A DNA stretch of 7,866 bases from Acetobacteraceae bacterium (GTDB taxonomy: Bacteria; Pseudomonadota; Alphaproteobacteria; Acetobacterales; Acetobacteraceae), in the NCBI GenBank assembly GCA_027311485.1, contig DAICYU010000171.1, forward strand, positions 1 through 7,866. Direction: 5' to 3'. Position numbers and translations under genes: made by a program. Below the pieces are notes generated by a model. It searched no databases. It saw only the letters and a list, made by a program, of their open reading frames with translations, and had not been told where the DNA came from. Below, piece after piece: positions 1 through 5,696 of this stretch (within the stretch, counting starts at the first letter, position 1; the number at the start of each line of letters is the position of its first letter).

Positions 1-1
1 T

Positions 2-568
2 AAGGCGGCGGCCCGGCAATTCGACGGCTACACCGATGCCGGGGCGACAGATCGAAAAATCCTTCATGATGTATTCGAACGCGGCGATTGCTGGTTTCGC
101 AGCGGTGACCTGCTTCGGCGGGACGCCGCGGGCTTCTTCTATTTCGTCGACCGCATCGGTGACACGTTTCGCTGGAAGGGGGAGAATGTCTCCACACAAG
201 AAGTTGCAGCGGTTGTAAGTGCCTGCGCCGGGATCACGGATGCGGTGGTTTATGGGGTAGTGGTCCCCGGTACCGAAGGACGTGCCGGCATGGCTGCCAT
301 TACGGTCAATGACGACTTCAGCCTAACGGGCCTTCGACGCCACCTCATTGCCCATCTGCCGGATTATGCCCGGCCCCTATTCGTGCGCATCTGTATGCAT
401 ATGGAAACAACATCGACGTTCAAGCTGACCAAAAGCCGTCTGGTCAAGGAAGGCCTGGCGCCTTCTGACGGCAATACAGTTTGGTTCAACGACGCCACGC
501 GCCAGTCTTTTGTCAGACTTGATCCGATGCTGGTAGAACAGATCGGTGCGGGTGATCTGAAGATATAG
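2..568 (+). CDS. FATP-type very-long-chain acyl-CoA synthetase, C-terminal part (5' end outside window)
   Basis: The reading frame is open from the left edge (first full codon at 2) to TAG at 566-568, giving 188 C-terminal residues of a protein that is normally about 600 residues long. The family (ANL superfamily, FATP/SLC27-like) activates long-chain fatty acids with ATP and CoA to acyl-CoA, usually at the inner membrane. Visible in the fragment are the adenylate-binding turn WFRSGDL (31-37), then FVDRIGDTFRWKGENVST (48-65), the FATP signature at the hinge between the large and small domains. Near the end, TSTFKLTKSRLVKEGL contains the expected catalytic lysine of the small domain at about K141. 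No frameshift is seen. A membrane protein gene follows after 36 bases and is probably co-transcribed. The FATP assignment is strong; the chain-length preference cannot be read from sequence. Confidence 0.93.
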   Translation, partial: KAAARQFDGYTDAGATDRKILHDVFERGDCWFRSGDLLRRDAAGFFYFVDRIGDTFRWKGENVSTQEVAAVVSACAGITDAVVYGVVVPGTEGRAGMAAITVNDDFSLTGLRRHLIAHLPDYARPLFVRICMHMETTSTFKLTKSRLVKEGLAPSDGNTVWFNDATRQSFVRLDPMLVEQIGAGDLKI

Positions 569-604
569 AAGTGTTTGGATATTCAGGGTAGACGGCGGAA
601 TTTC

Positions 605-1210
605 ATGATGACCATGAAAAGGTTGGTAGTTTGGATGGCAGCCGCAGGTCTTTCAGCGGCGCTGACTACGGCCGTAGTATTGTACTTGCAGGGCTTTAAT
701 GAACACGGTCTGGGGGCAGCCTTGTTCGTTACGGGGCGGCTGGCGTTCCTGGCTTTCTGGCCGAGCTACTGCGGGGCGGCGTTGGTGATTGTGTTCGGGG
801 CGGCGTTCGTGCCGCTGCAACGGCGGGCGCGGGAGTTCGGCCTGGCGTTTGCGGCAATTATTGCCGTTCACTCCTTGCTTGTGCTGTGGCTTACGCTGAT
901 TGGCGCGCCTCCGGGGCGGACGATTTTCCTGGAGTTCGGCATCGCGTTGGGTTGGACGGTGCTTCTGACGGTTCTGTCGTTCAACAACCTGCATCAGTGG
1001 CTGGGACGGCGCGGCTGGCGGGCGGTCAAATTTCTGGGGATGAACTACATCGCGTACGTGTTTGCGCTCGACTTCACGCGGGACCCGTTTGGCGGAGGGC
1101 TCAAGCACTGGCTGGAGTATGTCCCCTTTGCTGTACTCTCAATCGTTGGACCGTGTATGCGCCTACTTGCTTTTTTGCAACGCCGTGGTGAGCTCGCCAC
1201 CATTCATTGA
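605..1210 (+). CDS. Small multi-pass membrane protein, possibly ferric-reductase-like
   Basis: This 201-residue protein is very hydrophobic. About six or seven membrane segments can be seen, roughly at residues 7-27, 36-55, 57-75, 85-107, 114-134, 152-166 and 172-192. I chose ATG at 605; ATG at 608 and 614 are alternatives, and a TTG at 575 would add ten polar residues. A weak GGCGG lies just upstream. Segment 4 carries a histidine (AVHSLLVL), and a basic loop LHQWLGRRGWRAVKFLGMNY precedes a short hydrophobic stretch. That arrangement loosely recalls ferric-reductase-like transmembrane domains, where histidines bind heme, but the paired histidines are not clear, so this is only a suggestion. 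No known catalytic motif is visible. The position 36 bases after the acyl-CoA synthetase gene suggests one operon. That it is a real membrane protein gene is likely; its function is unknown. Confidence 0.75.
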   Translation: MMTMKRLVVWMAAAGLSAALTTAVVLYLQGFNEHGLGAALFVTGRLAFLAFWPSYCGAALVIVFGAAFVPLQRRAREFGLAFAAIIAVHSLLVLWLTLIGAPPGRTIFLEFGIALGWTVLLTVLSFNNLHQWLGRRGWRAVKFLGMNYIAYVFALDFTRDPFGGGLKHWLEYVPFAVLSIVGPCMRLLAFLQRRGELATIH

Positions 1211-1423
1211 AAGCGTCAGCCGCTCGGGCGATGCCGGCCGAGCTCTCAACCTGTGTGCGGCGTATTGTCACCTTCGTGATAACGCTTTGGTGACCTGTCC
1301 TGGTCTTGAACCGACCATCTGCAACCCGGTGCGGGACGCCCCGCCCTGGATTTCTGATGATCCAGAGGTCCTTGTTTGATCGTATGATTTATGCGTTCCA
1401 GCTTTGACTCCGGCGGTCATGCG
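1211..1423. other. Intergenic region between convergent genes, with a weak hairpin
   Basis: This 213-base gap separates the 3' ends of the membrane protein and flippase genes. The clearest structure is a 6-bp stem, CTGGAT at 1346-1351 pairing with ATCCAG at 1360-1365, followed by a mildly T-rich stretch (TCCTTGTTTG). A second 6-bp inverted pair (GTCACC 1267-1272, GGTGAC 1289-1294) has no T-tract. Either could contribute to termination, but neither is a convincing intrinsic terminator. No coding signal was recognised here. Confidence 0.35.
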
Positions 1424-2863
1424 CTAAAGCTGCTTTAACTGAGTCACGAATTGCCATACGTTGACGCGCAGAAGGCGAAGCATCAGGCCATAGATCATCA
1501 CACCCGCACTGCCGCCCGCAATCACGGCCAGAAGATCCGATGTGCTCGCAGCAACGGTCTGGGCCAGGATATGCGCAACGCCTGCCGCCGGGATGACTGC
1601 GAGCAAGCAGCGCAGCCCAAGCTCCAGCGTCATATCGACAGAGACTTCGGGCCGCGTGGCGACGAACAGGCAAAGTATTATGATCTCATCAACGAGGGTT
1701 GCGAACGCCGCACCTTCGATCCCGAAATACGGGATCAAAACAGAACACAGCACAACACCCGCGGCGGCACCCACGACTGCGATGCGCAAGAGCACGCATT
1801 GCCGGCCGACTGCTGTCAAGGGTGTGCCGAAACCAATATTTAGCGTCACCACCAGCGCGTTGACCAAGAGCAGATGAACAGTGCCGGACGCCGGCAAATA
1901 GGCGGCGCCGAAGAGCACGCGGACGATATGCGGGACCAGCGCTTCACCAATCAAGGCGATTGGCACACCGCATATGACGCAGGTCTGCATATGTAGCTCG
2001 GCAGATCGCGCTCGGGCGGTTGGTTGTGATGTCACGCCTGCGATGTGCGGCAGGAACAAGGTGGAGACCAAATTGGGTCCCATGATGGCAAAGTTGAATA
2101 ACTTCCATCCGGCCGCGAACAACCCGACTTCCGCGTCGCTGCGCATAATGCCAAGCAGGACGATATGCACGTTATAGGTGACGGTAACGGCCAAAACCGC
2201 CCAGAAATATGCCATGGACTGCCGGGTCTGCGCGCGATCGAAGGCCTTGGGCCAATGCAGACGCGGTCTGCCGTAGTCGGTGGCATATCGAAGAAGGATT
2301 GTCAGATTTGCAAGTAACATCGTGAAGACCGACACGGCTGCGGCGATCACGACGTCCTCTGGCGTGTGTACCAGCAACAAAAGTCCTGCCATGTTCACAA
2401 TGCCGGAGAGAAACTCTCTTTGCGCTACGACGCGCATCTGTCGCAACCCCTGATATACCGAGGCCAAGCCAAAGGCCGATCCTGGAATGTTGACGGCTTG
2501 GATCAGCAGAACGATACGCCCCAAGGTGCTAATCTGCAGGAACGGAACGCTGACAATGAGCAGCAGAAACATCAAGCCAGCCAGTATCAGGCGCATCGAC
2601 AGCATGCCGTCGACAAGCGGTTTCATGCATGAGCGATCACATGCAATTTCCCGCGCAACGAAGGCATCGTAGCCGAGGCTTGTCACAATCATAAAATAAG
2701 CAACATAGGAGCCTGCGAAGCTGTTCAGACCGAAGCCGGAGGCGCCGAGCGCCTTGGCGGCATGACTGGTCGAGATCAGGTTCATGCAGAGTACACTGAC
2801 GCGGGCCGCACCCAAGGTCAGGAATGCAGATGGTATCGACTCAGCCCGATGTTTGCTGATCAC
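1424..2863 (-). CDS. Wzx-like polysaccharide/oligosaccharide flippase
   Basis: This is a 479-residue integral membrane protein of the MOP (MATE-like) superfamily, in which Wzx proteins flip undecaprenyl-linked sugar repeat units across the inner membrane for O-antigen or exopolysaccharide synthesis. The frame shows about 12 to 14 hydrophobic segments with short loops. It has the typical early pattern of an N-terminal segment followed by GASGFGLNSFAGSYVAYFMIV, and a mid-protein GLFAAGWKLFNFAIMGPNLVSTLFLP, both common in this family. I chose GTG at 2861-2863, because GAGGAA lies nine bases upstream and the preceding in-frame stretch (from 2920) is polar and low in family character. The length fits a complete protein. 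A methyltransferase gene lies upstream on the same strand with a 174-base gap. No glycosyltransferase or polymerase is in view, so the glycan cannot be named. Confidence 0.88.
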   Translation of the reverse strand: MISKHRAESIPSAFLTLGAARVSVLCMNLISTSHAAKALGASGFGLNSFAGSYVAYFMIVTSLGYDAFVAREIACDRSCMKPLVDGMLSMRLILAGLMFLLLIVSVPFLQISTLGRIVLLIQAVNIPGSAFGLASVYQGLRQMRVVAQREFLSGIVNMAGLLLLVHTPEDVVIAAAVSVFTMLLANLTILLRYATDYGRPRLHWPKAFDRAQTRQSMAYFWAVLAVTVTYNVHIVLLGIMRSDAEVGLFAAGWKLFNFAIMGPNLVSTLFLPHIAGVTSQPTARARSAELHMQTCVICGVPIALIGEALVPHIVRVLFGAAYLPASGTVHLLLVNALVVTLNIGFGTPLTAVGRQCVLLRIAVVGAAAGVVLCSVLIPYFGIEGAAFATLVDEIIILCLFVATRPEVSVDMTLELGLRCLLAVIPAAGVAHILAQTVAASTSDLLAVIAGGSAGVMIYGLMLRLLRVNVWQFVTQLKQL

Positions 2864-2872
2864 GCTCCACGA

Positions 2873-2878
2873 TTCCTC
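2873..2878 (-). promoter_or_regulatory. Ribosome binding site supporting the GTG start of the flippase gene
   Basis: On the minus strand GAGGAA lies nine bases before GTG at 2863. It is the best Shine-Dalgarno match near the 5' end of the frame and decides the start against the upstream in-frame option at 2920. Confidence 0.5.
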
Positions 2879-3037
2879 GCAACCGTACGTCCCACGCGGG
2901 CGATGCGGCCGAGGTGGCACTTACCGTTGGTCGGGACAACGTAGCCCGTGATGCCGTCAGCGGCTAAAGGACGATCCCTCAACAGGGCGCACGCCAGCGG
3001 CCAATTTGTGTTCCCAGAGGCAGGCGGGAACTCAGCA

Positions 3038-3787
3038 TTAAGATTTCGCCTGGTCTGGTGAACGCCACCGCGCCATCCTGAGTTGTGCGCTGCGCCGAAG
3101 CGCGCCCTTGAGGATCGTAAGTGATTGCCATGTACCCATCGGGTGCTGTGGATGAACAGCGGGAATTGCCGATTTCACTGACGTCGCTGCCGCGACGAGC
3201 CCTGGATACCGGGAAACTGCGTCGTAACGGCAAAATATCAAAATATTCTGCCGATACCAGTATTCCACGCGGTCGTCCTGCCATATCCGAGGGCGCAGCA
3301 CGTCAAAGGTGAAATACCCCCGCTTATGGAACAGCTCAGCCCAATAGTCCTGCCAGCGCTCATGGAGATGGTTCGTGCCTGTTTGCCCGGGGATCGCAGC
3401 AGAAAATACGACGATGTCCGCCAACGACGTAAGGTCCCCGACAAAGCTTTCAGCCCGTTCCGGAGGAAGGTGCTCCGCAACTTCCAGGGACATCGCCAGA
3501 TCGAACCTACGCTCGATCTCAAGTGGTTGCTGAAGATCGTGGCAGCGGAAGCGATGCTGCGGAATCATCAGCCGTGCAGCATCAACATAGTCACCGTCGA
3601 TGCCCAGGACGTCCTCGGCCCCGTGTTCACGCCAGGATTGTAACCACGTGCCCAGCCCACATCCGACATCACAGACTGACCCGACGGGAAACATTTCCAA
3701 CAGGATTGGGATGATAACCGCGGCTGAATGATAAGACCCTAATCTCTGCCGCTGGTAGAACGCGACGTCATAGTGGTCGCTCAGCAT
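3038..3787 (-). CDS. Class I SAM-dependent methyltransferase, probably surface-glycan associated
   Basis: This 249-residue protein has a Rossmann-type methyltransferase fold. Motif I is CDVGCGLGTW (39-48), which binds S-adenosylmethionine. GIDGDY (62-67) holds the acidic residue expected to contact the ribose hydroxyls, and FDLAMSLEVAEHLP (95-108) is the motif IV region typical of Methyltransf_11/23 proteins. A conserved-looking NHLHERWQDYW follows at 139-149. I chose ATG at 3785-3787: AGGGGA lies ten bases upstream, and residues encoded further upstream (to 3994) are basic, low-complexity and unlike the family. Relatives with this motif I often sit in polysaccharide or O-antigen clusters and methylate sugars. 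The flippase gene downstream on the same strand supports that role, but the acceptor is inference. The 174-base gap to the flippase leaves it open whether both share one promoter. Confidence 0.87.
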   Translation of the reverse strand: MLSDHYDVAFYQRQRLGSYHSAAVIIPILLEMFPVGSVCDVGCGLGTWLQSWREHGAEDVLGIDGDYVDAARLMIPQHRFRCHDLQQPLEIERRFDLAMSLEVAEHLPPERAESFVGDLTSLADIVVFSAAIPGQTGTNHLHERWQDYWAELFHKRGYFTFDVLRPRIWQDDRVEYWYRQNILIFCRYDAVSRYPGLVAAATSVKSAIPAVHPQHPMGTWQSLTILKGALRRSAQLRMARWRSPDQAKS

Positions 3788-3797
3788 TCGCTCACTG

Positions 3798-3803
3798 TCC
3801 CCT
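3798..3803 (-). promoter_or_regulatory. Ribosome binding site for the methyltransferase gene
   Basis: On the minus strand AGGGGA stands ten bases before ATG at 3787. The spacing is slightly long, but this is the only purine-rich match near the start, and it favours this ATG over the far-upstream one at 3994. Confidence 0.4.
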
Positions 3804-4093
3804 AATGATTGCAGGCTGCTTGTCGTCGCGAGGTCGGACCGGTTGTCCCGAGCGTAATTGCGGCAAGGGCTGCGTTTGCACAACTTATACTTTCGGCCAT
3901 GTCTGGGCTTGGTGCATGAACGCGACGGCAGTCCGGGCCCCGATCCGTGAGGCAGGGGGCCTCGCGATCTTCGGGTGCGATGTGGGTCGGTCATGTACTT
4001 GCCGCACCAAAGAGGAGGGTCGTTTGCTCACTGTGAGTTAGTCCCGTCACCTTGGACAATTTGACGGCTTGGATAAGCTCGGTTCGATCGTTA
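3804..4093. other. Gene-free stretch, probably partly the 3' tail of the decayed IS3 element
   Basis: No frame here reads like a protein on either strand; the open stretches are short and rich in Arg, Cys and Pro, typical of out-of-frame GC-rich DNA. On the minus strand, sequence from 4093 towards about 4030 (GAGCTTATCCAAGCCGTCAA and onward) resembles the untranslated tail that follows OrfB in many IS3-family elements, so the element may extend to there. I could not place its terminal inverted repeat. The methyltransferase promoter must lie somewhere here, but no -35/-10 pair is convincing. Confidence 0.4.
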
Positions 4094-4285
4094 TCAGGCC
4101 GCCAGTCTCCCTATCTCTGTTGCCCCGTATGCCTCGTCCGGCGTGCGCGCCGCCACGGTCGAGTGAGTCCGCCGGGCATTGTAGTAATGTCCGAACCGGG
4201 TCCAAGCCTCGTTCGGTGCGTCCAGGCCGAACTTAGCGTCCATGGTGTTCGACACCCTCCAGGCCAGCACCTTGCGCGTCGCTCA
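4094..4285 (-). pseudogene. IS3-family transposase (OrfB) remnant with internal deletion
   Basis: Read on the minus strand from 4282, the frame gives ATRKVLAWRVSNTMDAKF, closely matching the segment around the first catalytic Asp region of IS3-family OrfB (usual form: DWxTRKVLAWRLSNTMDxxFC). After about 14 further codons it jumps to HYYNARRTHSTVAARTPDEAYG, which is the C-terminal integrase segment (usual form: FYNxxRPHxxLGxxTPxEAY), and stops with TGA at 4094-4096. The roughly 100 residues normally in between, including the NTDQG motif and the catalytic Glu, are missing, and the join keeps the frame. At 4283-4285 a TGA stands where the family has Trp, so even the upstream reading is closed. 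OrfB is usually about 280 residues; 62 remain. The fragment cannot be an active transposase. Family assignment is from remembered motifs. Confidence 0.8.
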
Positions 4286-4348
4286 GGTCCGTCCTTCTCA
4301 GGAGCGAGGCGAGCTTAACCTCCTGTCGGAATTCCGGGGACCAGCTCA

Positions 4349-4435
4349 GTGCAGCGCGCCCGCTACATGACGCTGGCAACCATCGCCACCCTGAGCGATG
4401 ATCCAACAATCAGCCTGCCAGCTATGGCCGTCTGA
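4349..4435 (+). pseudogene. IS256-family transposase, C-terminal tip only
   Basis: Twenty-eight codons and a TGA read VQRARYMTLATIATLSDDP and then TISLPAMAV. This matches the very C-terminus of alphaproteobacterial IS256-family (MULE/Tnp_mut-type DDE) transposases, whose usual ending is close to WAVQRARYMTLETIAxLSDDPxxxLPA. A full transposase is about 400 residues; everything before this tip, including the catalytic triad, is gone. Upstream of GTG at 4349 the frame no longer resembles the family, so the deletion breakpoint is near there. The orientation is opposite to the IS3 remnant on its left. It has no function of its own. Confidence 0.78.
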
Positions 4436-4479
4436 CAAACCCGGCCAAACCGCCGCAGAGCGTAATGATGCCGCGCGCT

Positions 4480-4506
4480 TCTGTACCACGCTCAGGGGCA
4501 CAATCC
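4480..4506 (+). repeat. Right terminal inverted repeat region of the IS256-family remnant
   Basis: The stretch TCTGTACCACGCTCAGGGG and the following CACAATCC sits about 45 bases after the transposase stop. It resembles the ends of IS256-family elements of this subgroup (family form close to TACACCACGCTCAGGGACAC). The outermost base is uncertain by one or two positions. No left partner was found, consistent with loss of the other end. Confidence 0.55.
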
Positions 4507-4523
4507 AGAATTCCGCCGCATCT

Positions 4524-4548
4524 GGGGCCGCCGTGCGAGGCGGCACCC
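4524..4548 (+). other. GC-rich hairpin upstream of the monooxygenase gene
   Basis: GGGGCCGCC (4524-4532) pairs with GGCGGC plus CCC (4539-4548) around the loop GTGCGA, giving nine pairs with a single bulged A at 4545. No T-tract follows, so it is not a standard intrinsic terminator. It lies about 120 bases before the monooxygenase start and could be part of a leader or a leftover of the adjacent element. Its role is unknown. Confidence 0.35.
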
Positions 4549-4670
4549 CGCCCGGATGTCGCGCCGAAACGGACTACAGACAAGAGTCGAGCCCGGCGTG
4601 CATAAGCAGTCACCTCATGCGACATACATTGGGGTTTCTCTGCCATGAGGCCCGTCCCATATTGGGCGAC

Positions 4671-5678
4671 ATGATCCCTTTATCCGTTCTTGACCTCTCG
4701 CCCGTGCCTGAAGGCAGCGACGCCGGCCAGGCGCTCCGCAACTCAGTCGATCTGGCACGCCATGCCGAAGCGCTCGGATACCGGCGCTACTGGATGGCTG
4801 AGCATCACAACATGCCCGGTATCGCCAGTGCGGCGACCGCCGTTGCGCTGGCGCACATTGCCGCAGGGACCCGCACCATTCGCGTCGGGGCTGGCGGCAT
4901 CATGCTGCCGAACCATGCTCCGCTGATCATCGCCGAGCAGTTCGGCACCCTGGCCGCGCTTCATCCGGGGCGGATCGACCTTGGTCTCGGCCGGGCACCT
5001 GGAAGCGATCAGATTGCCGCGCGGGCCATGCGGCGGACCCTGGCGGGCGATACCGACCGCTTCCCGCAGGACGTCATGGAGCTGATGAGCTACTTCCAGC
5101 CGGTGGAACCGGGACAGCTTCTGCAGGCGGTGCCGGGCGCGGGTCTGGATGTGGCGGTTTGGATCCTGGGTTCCAGTACCTACGGCGCCCAGCTCGCAGC
5201 GGCTCTGGGGCTGCCCTATGCATTCGCCTCACATTTCGCCCCGGGGATGATGGCGGACGCGGTGGCGTTGTATCGCGATCGGTTCCGCCCATCGGATCGG
5301 CTAGCCAAGCCCCACGTGATGCTGGGTGTCAACGTCTTCGCGGCCGAGACGGACGGCGAGGCGCGCCGACTGTTCTCCTCGTTGCAGCAGGCCTTTCTGA
5401 ACCTGCGGAGTGGCCGCCCCGGCAAGCTGCCGCCCCCTGTCGACGGGTTGGAGGCTCGGCTTGATCTCCGCGCGAAGGCGATGCTGGACAACGCGCTGTC
5501 ATGCTCCGTCGTCGGCGCACCGGAGACGGTGCGGAACGGCATTGCTGCCTTCATAGAGCGGACCGGCGCAGATGAGTTGATGGTTACGGCGCAAATCTTC
5601 GATCATGCAGCACGTTGCCGATCGTTCGAGATTTTGGCTGAAGTGTATCCGGCGCTACAGAAGGAGCGCCAAGGCTGA
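4671..5678 (+). CDS. Luciferase-like monooxygenase (LLM class, luciferase family oxidoreductase group 1)
   Basis: This 335-residue protein matches the full length of FMN-dependent luciferase-like oxidoreductases (YhbW-like, 'group 1'). They have a TIM-barrel fold and use reduced FMN and oxygen, or F420 in some lineages. Visible family motifs are LDLSPVPEG (7-15), LARHAEALGYRRYWMAEHHNMPG (28-50), VGAGGIMLPNHAPLIIAEQFG (72-92) and RIDLGLGRAPGSD (101-113). VVGAPETVRNGIAAF near the C-terminus is the usual sequence before the last helix. I chose ATG at 4671 because the family begins with the IPLSVLDLSP strand; the frame is open back to 4398, but that part overlaps IS256 debris and is not family-like. 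The substrate cannot be inferred. An 18-base gap to the following DUF6880-type gene suggests co-transcription. The gene is intact despite the decayed IS elements just upstream. Confidence 0.92.
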   Translation: MIPLSVLDLSPVPEGSDAGQALRNSVDLARHAEALGYRRYWMAEHHNMPGIASAATAVALAHIAAGTRTIRVGAGGIMLPNHAPLIIAEQFGTLAALHPGRIDLGLGRAPGSDQIAARAMRRTLAGDTDRFPQDVMELMSYFQPVEPGQLLQAVPGAGLDVAVWILGSSTYGAQLAAALGLPYAFASHFAPGMMADAVALYRDRFRPSDRLAKPHVMLGVNVFAAETDGEARRLFSSLQQAFLNLRSGRPGKLPPPVDGLEARLDLRAKAMLDNALSCSVVGAPETVRNGIAAFIERTGADELMVTAQIFDHAARCRSFEILAEVYPALQKERQG

Positions 5679-5696
5679 AGAAAGAGCGCGGCGGGC

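Larger units (their letters stand above)
4329..4515 (+). mobile_element. Decayed IS256-family element bounded by an 8-bp direct repeat
   Basis: The stretch begins and ends with GAATTCCG (4329-4336 and 4508-4515). Between the copies lie the last codons of an IS256-type transposase and the element's right terminal region. IS256-family elements make 8-9 bp target duplications, so the repeat may be the original duplication with almost the whole element deleted inside. The left copy is followed by GGGACCAGCT, which does not show a matching left inverted repeat, so the duplication is plausible but unproven. The repeat is also partly self-palindromic (GAATTC), which weakens the argument. Confidence 0.5.

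Noticed and set aside
36..218. 60-codon plus-strand frame at the left edge
   Set aside because: It overlaps the acyl-CoA synthetase frame, which carries unmistakable FATP motifs across the same bases.
653..1108. 151-codon minus-strand open frame opposite the membrane protein gene
   Set aside because: It is rich in Arg, Gln and Pro, with no domain features, and lies fully antisense to a coherent hydrophobic protein; typical shadow frame in GC-rich DNA.
3880..3900. Promoter-like AT-rich patch (ACTTATACTTTCGG) upstream of the methyltransferase gene
   Set aside because: A TATAAG hexamer can be read on the minus strand, but no acceptable -35 element stands at the right distance.
3788..3994. N-terminal extension of the methyltransferase frame by 69 codons
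   Set aside because: The added residues are basic and low in complexity and unlike the family. A Shine-Dalgarno match precedes the internal ATG at 3787.
4398..4670. N-terminal extension of the monooxygenase frame by 91 codons
   Set aside because: The extension overlaps the IS256 transposase tip and its terminal repeat in another frame, and luciferase-like proteins start at the IPLSVLDLSP strand, so ATG at 4671 is the likely start.
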